From assembly GCA_013812565.1 (NCBI GenBank), contig JACCTF010000121.1, positions 1-6,578 on the forward strand: DNA of 6,578 nucleotides, given 5' to 3'. The notes beneath the pieces were generated by a model that saw only the letters and a program-made list of their open reading frames with translations, was not told the DNA's origin and did not search any database. The position numbers and the translations under genes are program-made. Below, piece by piece: positions 1 to 4,945 of the stretch. The stretch comes from Pyrinomonadaceae bacterium. Lineage in GTDB: Bacteria; Acidobacteriota; Blastocatellia; Pyrinomonadales; Pyrinomonadaceae. The number at the start of each line of letters is the position of its first letter. Positions within the stretch are counted from its first letter, which is position 1.

Positions 1-31
1 GTCGAAGGTTCGAGTCTTTCCAGACGCACCA
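1..31 (+). tRNA. 3' part of a tRNA gene, cut by the window edge, with encoded CCA
   Basis: Only the T arm and the 3' acceptor strand are present. The T stem is GAAGG (4-8) with CTTTC (16-20), holding one G-U pair, and the T loop is TTCGAGT (9-15). The acceptor 3' strand CAGACGC (21-27) is followed by discriminator A28 and an encoded CCA (29-31). Bases 1-3 (GTC) would end a short variable loop, which excludes the long-arm tRNAs Leu, Ser and Tyr. The matching 5' acceptor strand would read GCGTCTG. The anticodon lies outside the window, so the amino acid cannot be read. The acceptor end resembles many bacterial tRNA-Arg genes, which is a weak guess. The intrinsic terminator just downstream supports a real transcription unit ending here. 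Confidence 0.9.
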
Positions 32-40
32 TAAAACTAG

Positions 41-69
41 AGGGTGGCAAAATCATCGCCGCCCTTTTT
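41..69 (+). terminator. Rho-independent terminator of the upstream tRNA
   Basis: The arms AGGGTGGC (41-48) and GCCGCCCT (58-65) form an 8-bp stem with one T-G wobble and a 9-base loop (49-57). A run of five T residues follows at 65-69, with more T-rich sequence after it. It sits 10 bases after the tRNA CCA, so it most likely ends tRNA transcription and insulates the next gene. Confidence 0.88.
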
Positions 70-102
70 ACTTTTCCGGTCACAAAGATTTAAGGTTATT
101 GC

Positions 103-816
103 ATGAAACGCCCTGTGCTAATTCGCCAACTATTGCTCGTGCTTATAGCGAGTACCTGCGTAACCTGTAACCTGCCTCGTGATGCGGAAGGCACGTTGGA
201 GCGGGCGCGCGGGGCACGGGTGCGCGTCGGCTTGGTTGAAAACGAACCGTGGGTTAAGCGCGTGAACGGCGAGCCCGCCGGGGTTGAAGTCGAGTTGGTG
301 CGCCGGTTCGCCGCCCAGTTGAATGCGACGCCCGAATGGTTCTGGGGAAATGAACAAGAGCACATGGAGGCACTGAAACGTTTCGAGCTTGATCTGGTGG
401 TCGGTGGAATTACGGAGTCTACGCCGTGGCAGAAAGATGTCGGTCTAACTAATTCTTACTTTGAGAACCAGATTAAGGTGGGCGTTCCCCGTTCCTCACC
501 GTTACTTGAAAATCTCAAAGGGGTGCGGGTCGCGGCGAAGCAGGGCGAAGCGGTGGCGGCATACCTCGAAGAGGAAGACGCCATCCCGGTTCGAGTCGAT
601 GATCCATCGCAAGTGAATGGTCCGGTGGCCGCTTCCGAGTGGCAATTGGAGCAGTGGGGGTTTGCCGTGACCGATATGGAGTTGCACACCGAGAAGCATG
701 TGATGATTGTGCCGCCCGGAGAGAACGGCTGGCTCGCGCGGCTCGAACAATTCTTGCATGAGCAACGCACACAAGTGAAAGGGATGCTTCAGCAGCAGGG
801 AGCAACAAAGCAATGA
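103..816 (+). CDS. periplasmic solute-binding protein, SBP family 3 type, probable lipoprotein
   Basis: A 237-residue exported protein related to the polar amino-acid type substrate-binding proteins (SBP_bac_3). The N terminus has a charged start and a hydrophobic core (residues 4-17), then cysteines at 19 and 22. Either could be a lipidation site, but T precedes both, so the lipobox is not canonical. Family signatures include the VRVGLVENEPW strand (40-50), GVEVELVRRFAAQLN (60-74) and the DLVVGGITES segment (97-106) followed by GLTNSYF (114-120). The usual DGVVVD-like hinge of lobe 2 is replaced by NGPVAASEWQLEQWG (172-186), and the C-terminal part contains HVMIVPPGENGWLARLEQFL (199-218). 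It is slightly short for the family. ATG103 is chosen because AAGG lies at 92-95. Its stop overlaps the next start (ATGA, 813-816), so the pair is translationally coupled. No ABC permease or ATPase gene is nearby, so the ligand is unknown. Confidence 0.85.
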   Translation: MKRPVLIRQLLLVLIASTCVTCNLPRDAEGTLERARGARVRVGLVENEPWVKRVNGEPAGVEVELVRRFAAQLNATPEWFWGNEQEHMEALKRFELDLVVGGITESTPWQKDVGLTNSYFENQIKVGVPRSSPLLENLKGVRVAAKQGEAVAAYLEEEDAIPVRVDDPSQVNGPVAASEWQLEQWGFAVTDMELHTEKHVMIVPPGENGWLARLEQFLHEQRTQVKGMLQQQGATKQ

Positions 817-1817
817 CAGTACGGCAGCCATATAGCTTGCCCGGCGACAAGGAAGCGAAGCTTGGTAAAGCGAAGCGGCTTGAGTGGGTGACGATCCTTT
901 ATATGATCTCGGCCATCATCGTCATCGGCTTCACGCTCGGCTCTTCACAGGCGATGAAGGCAGCATGGGTCGAAGACATACTGAGTCTTGTTCCGCCCGT
1001 GGCCTTTCTCGTCGCGATGCGTTTCCGCTCCAAATCTCCGAACAAACAATTTCCTTACGGCTATCGCCGCAGTGTATCAATCGCTTACCTGTGCGCCGCA
1101 CTGGCACTGCTCTCCTTCGGAGCCTACATACTATTTGACTCGGTGCTGAAGCTAATAAAGATGGAGCACCCGACCATCGGCATGATCGAGATCTTCGGTC
1201 GGCAGATTTGGTTGGGCTGGCTGATGATCGCCGCGCTCATCTACAGCTCCGTCCCGCCGGTGATACTGGGTTACATGAAATTGCCGCTTGCCCATGAACT
1301 TCACGAGAAGGTGCTCTATGCGGATGCTGAGATGAACAAAGCGGACTGGATGACAGGCGTCGCGGCCATTGTAGGTATTCTCGGCATCGGCATGGGCTGG
1401 TGGTGGGCCGATGCGGCCGCGGCCGGGTTGATCTCGCTCGACATCGTTAAGGACGGCTTCACTAATCTTAAATATGGCGTCAAGGATTTAATGGACGAGC
1501 GACCCACGACCGTCGGCGAGGACGAACCCGACGAACTGCCGGATGAGCTGCGACGTGAACTCGAAGGACTCGACTGGGTAGCGGAAGCGAGTGTGCGACT
1601 GCGTGAGGAAGGAGATGTGCTCACGGGCGAAGCCTACGTCGTCCCCCGCGATGAAATCAACCTGCTCGAAAAATTGAAGCAAGCATCTGAACTCGTGGGT
1701 TCGCTCCACTGGCGTATCTACGACGTTATCATCGTGCCTGTTAGCTCACTCCAAAACAAGCAGAAGGCAGAAGGCAGAAGGCAGAAAGCAGCCGGAGTTA
1801 ATACAGCCAGCAGATAA
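813..1817 (+). CDS. divergent cation diffusion facilitator (CDF)-family membrane protein
   Basis: A 334-residue inner-membrane protein with about six hydrophobic segments (roughly residues 26-44, 53-70, 88-108, 132-152, 178-196 and 197-213) and a soluble C-terminal domain (about 225-310), the CDF layout. The FPYGYRR motif after helix 2 (80-86) matches the HPYGHGR-like CDF signature, and ADAEMNKADWMTG (170-182) matches the helix 5 region. The metal-site residues differ from typical Zn/Co/Cd exporters. In helix 2, D55 is present but L59 stands where the second acidic residue is expected. In helix 5, M174 replaces His while D178 is kept. Transport substrate is therefore uncertain. The start overlaps the binding-protein stop, and GGGAG (798-802) lies 10 bases upstream of it. 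The last ~20 residues (QNKQKAEGRRQKAAG...) are translated heptamer repeat, probably an added tail. Confidence 0.82.
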   Translation: MTVRQPYSLPGDKEAKLGKAKRLEWVTILYMISAIIVIGFTLGSSQAMKAAWVEDILSLVPPVAFLVAMRFRSKSPNKQFPYGYRRSVSIAYLCAALALLSFGAYILFDSVLKLIKMEHPTIGMIEIFGRQIWLGWLMIAALIYSSVPPVILGYMKLPLAHELHEKVLYADAEMNKADWMTGVAAIVGILGIGMGWWWADAAAAGLISLDIVKDGFTNLKYGVKDLMDERPTTVGEDEPDELPDELRRELEGLDWVAEASVRLREEGDVLTGEAYVVPRDEINLLEKLKQASELVGSLHWRIYDVIIVPVSSLQNKQKAEGRRQKAAGVNTASR

Positions 1818-1880
1818 ATATAAACTTGACACCCGACGACATTGAACCAACGATTGCCTTCTGCCTTCTGCCTTCTGCTT
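1758..1880. repeat. inverted arrays of a GCAGAAG heptamer between convergent genes
   Basis: The left arm (1758-1783) carries three tandem GCAGAAG-type heptamers plus flanking bases, and a fourth degenerate unit continues to 1790. The right arm (1855-1880) is its exact reverse complement, TTCTGCC-type units. The 26-bp arms are perfect, with a 71-base loop (1784-1854). The left arm lies inside the 3' end of the CDF-like gene and the right arm ends three bases before the stop codon of the convergent oxidoreductase. An RNA from either strand could fold into this hairpin, so it may act as a two-way transcript end or stabiliser, although neither side has a T tract of the intrinsic-terminator kind. 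Similar heptamer arrays are recalled from cyanobacteria and Acidobacteria, but I could not check copy number. Confidence 0.85.
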
Positions 1881-1882
1881 AC

Positions 1883-3286
1883 TTACTCGCTCACTACTTT
1901 CATCGTCTCCGGGTTCCATGTGAACGGGCGATTGTCGTAGTAGCTTTTATTAGTCAGGAGCGCCGGCCCGGCCGCACGAAATCCAAAGACCGCATCTTCA
2001 ATCAAAGCTTTGCGCGTTCGCATCGAGTCGAAGAAGTTCCGAAAGTGGTCCAGCCGCGCATCGTAATTACCGGCAGGCATATACCGGTTTTCGCCCGTCT
2101 CGCTCAACCCGCCCGCTTGCGGATGTTTCACAAGGAAATCTTTTTGATACGTCTCCTGCACGCCGCGCGGGAAGCTTGGGATGGCATACGTATCAACAGC
2201 TTCGACGACGCCGCGGCGCATCACCGTGACCCCGTTATCGATCACCATCATGCCTTCACTGCCCGTCAAACGCAGGATGCTACTGCTGCCACCGCCCGCG
2301 ATGAAGTTGACTGACAGCGACAGGTTGAAGGCCGGATGAGCTTTTGTCTTAGGATACTCGTAGATGCCAAGCATCACATCCGGCACATCGCGTCCGTCCT
2401 TCCAATAACGCAATCCGCCAAGCGACATCACGCGCGCTGGACCCATTGATCCGGTCACATGATGGACGCCTGTAAAGAGATGCACGAAGAGATCGCCCGC
2501 GATGGCCGTTCCATAGTCGCGGTAATTTCGCCACCTGAAAAGCCGGATCGGCTCAAACGGACGCTTCGGCGCTTTGCCCAAGAAGCGTTCCCAGTCAACG
2601 TTCATGGGTGAAGCATCCGGCGGGACATGGTACTGCCAAGCGCCAAGCGCGGAGTTACGGTTCCACGCCGCCTCGATCATGTTCAATTCACCGATTGCTC
2701 CCGCCGCCAGCAGTTCCTTCGCTTTGTCATAAACAATCGAACTGGCGAACTGGCTTCCGACCTGCAAGATTCTTTTCGTCTTCCGCTGCGCCTCGATCAC
2801 GCGCCCGCCTTCTTCGAGCGTGTGGACCATCGGCTTTTCGCAGTAAACATCCTTGCCCGCCTCCATCGCATCCACCGTCATCTGCGCGTGCCAGTGGTCG
2901 GGGGTGGAGATGATCACGGCGTCGATGTCGGGGCGGGCCAGAATCTCTCGGTAGTCGCGTGTAGTGAAGATCTGATCTCCGTAAAGCTCTTTCGCTCGTA
3001 CAAAACGCCCGTCATAAACATCAGCGACGGCGATTAGTTCAACACCGGGAACGCGCAGCGCTGTCGCCGTGTCGATAGTGCCGATGATCCCGTGGCCGAT
3101 GGTTGCCAAGCGAATTTTATTGTTGGGCGAGACACTCTGTTGGGTTTGTGAGTTAGAAGAAAGGGGGTGCGTCTTTTCGGGGCTAGGCGCAGCGCCAAGT
3201 GCGCCAGGCGATTGACCGGCGATCAGCGTGGTCGCGGCCGCCAGCTTGACGAAGTTTCGGCGAGAGGTCTTTCGCGGGTTGCTCAT
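1883..3286 (-). CDS. Tat-exported Gfo/Idh/MocA family oxidoreductase
   Basis: A 467-residue NAD(P)-dependent oxidoreductase, probably acting on a sugar, inositol or related polyol in the periplasm. The N terminus has a twin-arginine motif SRRNFVK (8-14), a hydrophobic stretch, and an Ala/Pro/Ser-rich linker to about residue 56. The Rossmann domain follows, with the nucleotide-binding GHGIIG (64-69), the acidic strand end VADVYDG (87-93), STPDHWH (127-133) and the family CEKP motif (149-152), whose lysine is the usual catalytic residue. The C-terminal domain contains GDLFVHLFTGVHHVTG (264-279), with the Asp and His expected near the active site. The start is firm: GGAGG (reverse complement of 3292-3296) sits five bases upstream of ATG. 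It stands alone, convergent with the CDF-like gene. Substrate cannot be read from sequence. Tat-signal members often carry their cofactor through export already folded and bound. Confidence 0.93.
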   Translation of the reverse strand: MSNPRKTSRRNFVKLAAATTLIAGQSPGALGAAPSPEKTHPLSSNSQTQQSVSPNNKIRLATIGHGIIGTIDTATALRVPGVELIAVADVYDGRFVRAKELYGDQIFTTRDYREILARPDIDAVIISTPDHWHAQMTVDAMEAGKDVYCEKPMVHTLEEGGRVIEAQRKTKRILQVGSQFASSIVYDKAKELLAAGAIGELNMIEAAWNRNSALGAWQYHVPPDASPMNVDWERFLGKAPKRPFEPIRLFRWRNYRDYGTAIAGDLFVHLFTGVHHVTGSMGPARVMSLGGLRYWKDGRDVPDVMLGIYEYPKTKAHPAFNLSLSVNFIAGGGSSSILRLTGSEGMMVIDNGVTVMRRGVVEAVDTYAIPSFPRGVQETYQKDFLVKHPQAGGLSETGENRYMPAGNYDARLDHFRNFFDSMRTRKALIEDAVFGFRAAGPALLTNKSYYDNRPFTWNPETMKVVSE

Positions 3287-3321
3287 TTTATCCTCCGGTG
3301 GTTGAATTGACTTTGAGCAAA

Positions 3322-3349
3322 TCTATACGACGAAGCAGTTTCTCCACAA
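3322..3349 (-). promoter_or_regulatory. possible sigma-70 type promoter for the oxidoreductase gene
   Basis: Read on the - strand, TTGTGG (3349-3344) and TATAGA (3327-3322) are separated by 16 bases. This would start transcription near 3315, about 30 bases ahead of the ATG. Each hexamer matches the consensus only partly, so this is a suggestion. Confidence 0.33.
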
Positions 3350-3422
3350 CCCGTTGGAGGGCTTGCAACATATCCCTCGCACGTCAGTGCGATAACGGGC
3401 GTGGCAACGATTCATTGTTGAT

Positions 3423-3487
3423 CTGCCCAGATCGGCGACAGCCATCTGGGCAGGGACAAGCGTAGGCGCGAGTTCCACTGCCCCTAC
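3423..3487. repeat. strong hairpin within a REP-like palindromic stretch
   Basis: CTGCCCAGAT (3423-3432) is an exact inverted copy of ATCTGGGCAG (3444-3453). Inside, GGC (3434-3436) pairs with GCC (3441-3443) around a GACA tetraloop, giving a 13-bp stem with one bulged C. A third CTGCCC copy occurs at 3478-3483, so GGGCAG units alternate in orientation across the stretch, ending in CCCCTAC (3481-3487). No T run follows, so it does not look like an intrinsic terminator. It lies between two divergent genes. An interspersed palindromic element is the most likely reading, but copies elsewhere in the genome cannot be seen from here. Confidence 0.6.
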
Positions 3488-3508
3488 AATCTCTGGCGTA
3501 AGTGTAAC

Positions 3509-3558
3509 AATCTATAAAATCTGATTTAGATGCAGTAATCTATTTTGATTTCAGCGAA
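3509..3558 (+). promoter_or_regulatory. AT-rich segment with imperfect direct repeats before the small membrane protein gene
   Basis: The motif AATCTAT occurs at 3509-3515 and again at 3537-3543, each followed by a GATTT (3523-3527 and 3547-3551). AAATCTGATTT at 3517-3527 is also a near-perfect palindrome. TATAAA (3513-3518) could serve as a -10 box, but no good -35 is seen at the right distance. The AT-rich composition contrasts with the surrounding GC-rich DNA, which suits a promoter or operator for the gene starting at 3575. Confidence 0.35.
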
Positions 3559-3574
3559 GATGAGGTAGTGGATT

Positions 3575-3850
3575 ATGAGCTTATTGGACCTTGCAGTATT
3601 GCTGCTCGTCGCCGGTATATGTGGAGCATTGGGGCAAGCCATCAGCGGCTATTCGCGCGGCGGCTGCCTCGTCTCCATCGCCCTTGGCTTCATCGGCGCG
3701 CTTGTCGGCATGTGGTTGGCGCGTGCATTTGAGTTGCCGGAACTGTTCGCTATCCGGGTCGGCACGACGCGCTTTCCCGTGATTTGGTCGATCATCGGTG
3801 CCGCGCTCTTTGTCGCCGTGCTTAGCCTCTTCACCCGGCGGCGTGTGTAA
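3575..3850 (+). CDS. small GlsB/YeaQ/YmgE-type (transglycosylase-associated) membrane protein
   Basis: A 91-residue, mostly hydrophobic protein with three predicted membrane segments (about 4-23, 31-50 and 66-86) and a basic RRR tail. The pattern is that of the GlsB/YeaQ/YmgE stress-response family: a first helix with small residues (VAGICGALGQAI), a glycine-rich turn (SRGGCL, 28-32), a second helix IALGFIGALVGMWLA (35-49), and a third helix near the C terminus. Length is close to the usual 80-90. Members are common, often induced by stress, and their molecular activity is not established; the name transglycosylase-associated is historical. ATG3575 is preceded by GAGG at 3562-3565, nine bases away. 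It appears monocistronic. Confidence 0.8.
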   Translation: MSLLDLAVLLLVAGICGALGQAISGYSRGGCLVSIALGFIGALVGMWLARAFELPELFAIRVGTTRFPVIWSIIGAALFVAVLSLFTRRRV

Positions 3851-3913
3851 CGCGTTTGACGCCCGCACAGGGATAAGCCGCCCGCCTTCTCGTCAATCAT
3901 CCGACGTTCGCCT

Positions 3914-3939
3914 CTCGCCGCGTTTATGTAAACGCCGAG
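3914..3939. promoter_or_regulatory. near-perfect palindrome after the small membrane protein gene
   Basis: GCGTTTA (3920-3926) and TAAACGC (3929-3935) are exact inverted copies around a central TG. CTCG (3914-3917) and CGAG (3936-3939) extend the symmetry after a two-base bulge. With a two-base centre it suits a dimeric DNA-binding protein's site, or as RNA a hairpin with an opened six-base loop. No T tract follows, so it is not a standard terminator. It lies in the 245-base space between two convergent genes (3851-4095), in which I see no gene. Confidence 0.4.
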
Positions 3940-4095
3940 TCGTTCGCCAATGGACTTTTGTTCGAGAGACAGACTGATTCAATGGAGCATATCCAATGAA
4001 AAACAGAAGCCAAAAAGGTGGGCTTGATTGCAGTTGAAGATGGGTAAGGCACTCTCTCCGACATTTTTTACCCACCCAGGACTTACCGTTCACGC

Positions 4096-4365
4096 TCAAC
4101 CTCTTGCTGCCCTACCATTTCCGTGGTGTGCTCGCTGGCGAAACATTTCGTTACGCAGATCCGGCCAGTAGCGCTCAAAATCTTCCTCCGTCGCCGCCGC
4201 GCCGCTAATAAACGCCGCCCGCGCGTGCTGCTTCATTTCCTCCAAGGCCGCAACCTCTTCACGCGACTCTGCTCGCGCTTGTTCAACTATCTTTAGCTCG
4301 GCTTCTTGTTGGCGCGCTCGATCTTCTTTCGACTCCAGTCTCTTTGAAGCTCCACTGCTGTGCAT
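4096..4365 (-). CDS. small hypothetical coiled-coil protein
   Basis: An 89-residue hydrophilic protein of unknown function. Residues 10-48 are rich in Glu, Arg, Gln and Ala in a helical pattern suggesting a coiled coil. The C-terminal part has the segment AAFISGAAATEEDFERYWPD (50-69), followed by LRNEMFRQRA (70-79), a compact motif with a buried-looking Trp-Pro. No signal peptide or membrane segment is present. The frame stays open upstream to 4464, but I choose ATG at 4365 because GGAGG (reverse complement of 4371-4375) lies five bases before it and the upstream stretch looks like promoter and leader. It seems to be a single-gene unit, convergent with the small membrane protein gene. I do not recognise a named family with certainty; the C-terminal motif recalls small conserved hypothetical proteins. 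Confidence 0.68.
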   Translation of the reverse strand: MHSSGASKRLESKEDRARQQEAELKIVEQARAESREEVAALEEMKQHARAAFISGAAATEEDFERYWPDLRNEMFRQRAHHGNGRAARG

Positions 4366-4419
4366 AATTGCCTCCGTTCGTCTGCTCAGTAGATGTGGTT
4401 TTTGTATAGCCAGTCGGGA

Positions 4420-4448
4420 CTTATTGTGAGGATGAGAGGGGGCGTCAA
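4420..4448 (-). promoter_or_regulatory. possible promoter of the coiled-coil protein gene
   Basis: On the - strand, TTGACG (4448-4443) matches five of six -35 consensus bases. After 17 bases comes AATAAG (4425-4420), which matches four of six -10 bases. Transcription would begin near 4413, leaving a leader of about 48 bases with a strong GGAGG. This also argues against starting the protein at the upstream codon at 4464. Confidence 0.4.
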
Positions 4449-4651
4449 AGTACACCAGTACCAAGCGATAAGCAAGCTCAATTTTTTTGCTTTTAAGGAA
4501 TGGTATAGAACCGTTCAGAAAGACGATTCCTGGAACCCAAAAGTGCCCGAGAGTGTCTGATTCCGCGCCGCCGTATACAAGTTATACTCGGTTGAAGCGG
4601 TGCTTTTATGTCTGGCAGTGGCTTCGCTCCGCGCATCCCCGACGGGTGTTC

Positions 4652-4679
4652 TTGACACTCTCACCAGAGGACGTGTAAT
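4652..4679 (+). promoter_or_regulatory. sigma-70 type promoter of tRNA-Lys
   Basis: A perfect -35 hexamer TTGACA (4652-4657) is followed after 16 bases by TGTAAT (4674-4679), five of six matches to the -10 consensus. The expected start near 4686 lies about nine bases before the mature tRNA 5' end at 4695, a normal distance for a tRNA gene. Confidence 0.72.
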
Positions 4680-4694
4680 TTCTTATCACTTCAC

Positions 4695-4767
4695 GGGCCG
4701 TTAGCTCAGTTGGTAGAGCAGCTGGCTCTTAACCAGCGGGTCGGAGGTTCGAGCCCTCCACGGCTCA
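4695..4767 (+). tRNA. tRNA-Lys (anticodon CTT), no encoded CCA
   Basis: The cloverleaf is complete at 73 bases. The acceptor stem GGGCCGT (4695-4701) pairs with ACGGCTC (4760-4766), with one G-T pair, followed by discriminator A4767. The D stem is GCTC/GAGC, the anticodon stem is GCTGG (4721-4725) with CCAGC (4733-4737), and the loop CTCTTAA places anticodon CTT at 4728-4730, reading AAG lysine codons. The T stem GGAGG/CCTCC encloses TTCGAGC. The bases after the discriminator are TTA, so CCA must be added by nucleotidyltransferase, unlike the tRNA at the start of the window. It has its own promoter and terminator and appears to be transcribed alone. Confidence 0.97.
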
Positions 4768-4786
4768 TTATTCTGATTAACATGAA

Positions 4787-4820
4787 GCGGGCATTGCTTA
4801 ACGGCTGCCCGTTTTTGTTT
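4787..4820 (+). terminator. Rho-independent terminator of tRNA-Lys
   Basis: CGGGCA (4788-4793) pairs exactly with TGCCCG (4806-4811), extended by a G-T pair, with a 12-base loop. TTTTTGTTT follows at 4812-4820. It lies 20 bases after the tRNA end and should stop transcription before priA. Confidence 0.85.
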
Positions 4821-4945
4821 ATTCCAGTCTCATACACATCTTCAACTTTCTTTCAAAATGAAGCCATGAAACATTGCTCCTCGTTACCGACCGACGTAAC
4901 TTCTGACCGCTTCCCCTTTTGCTTGGATCACGTTAACTTTCTGCC

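Larger units (their letters stand above)
4366..4694. other. 329-base intergenic region between the coiled-coil gene and tRNA-Lys
   Basis: No protein gene is supported here; a + strand frame from 4487 to 4678 opens only with TTG, lacks a ribosome binding site and has no recognisable content. The left part holds the leader and likely promoter of the - strand gene. A weak AT-rich hairpin, AAGCAA (4470-4475) with TTGCTT (4487-4492), lies in the middle. GAGAGTGTC (4549-4557) is exactly inverted as GACACTCTC (4654-4662), 96 bases apart, the second copy overlapping the tRNA-Lys promoter. The pair might mark the ends of a small degraded mobile element, or be chance. Confidence 0.5.

Noticed and set aside
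1826..2314. 162-codon + strand frame over the 3' end of the oxidoreductase gene
   Set aside because: It lies antisense to a clearly recognised Gfo/Idh/MocA gene, begins inside the heptamer repeat loop and has no family signature.
1883..3286. Assignment of the oxidoreductase to the NAD-dependent glycosidase family GH109
   Set aside because: The Tat signal and fold fit, but no GH109-specific motif could be confirmed by eye, so only the broad family is given.
3856..3896. TTGACG / CGTCAA inverted pair after the small membrane protein gene, considered as a terminator
   Set aside because: Six-base arms with a 29-base loop and no T tract are too weak to claim.
3893..4099. 68-codon - strand frame that overlaps the stop of the coiled-coil gene
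   Set aside because: A TTG start overlapping the TGA hinted at coupling, but the product has no coherent domain and there is no ribosome binding site at a suitable distance.
4487..4678. 63-codon + strand frame ahead of tRNA-Lys
   Set aside because: It has only a TTG start, no ribosome binding site and runs through the tRNA promoter.
4695..4767. tRNA-Lys as an integration site of a mobile island
   Set aside because: No integrase and no repeated tRNA 3' end are seen; the flanking priA gene is housekeeping.
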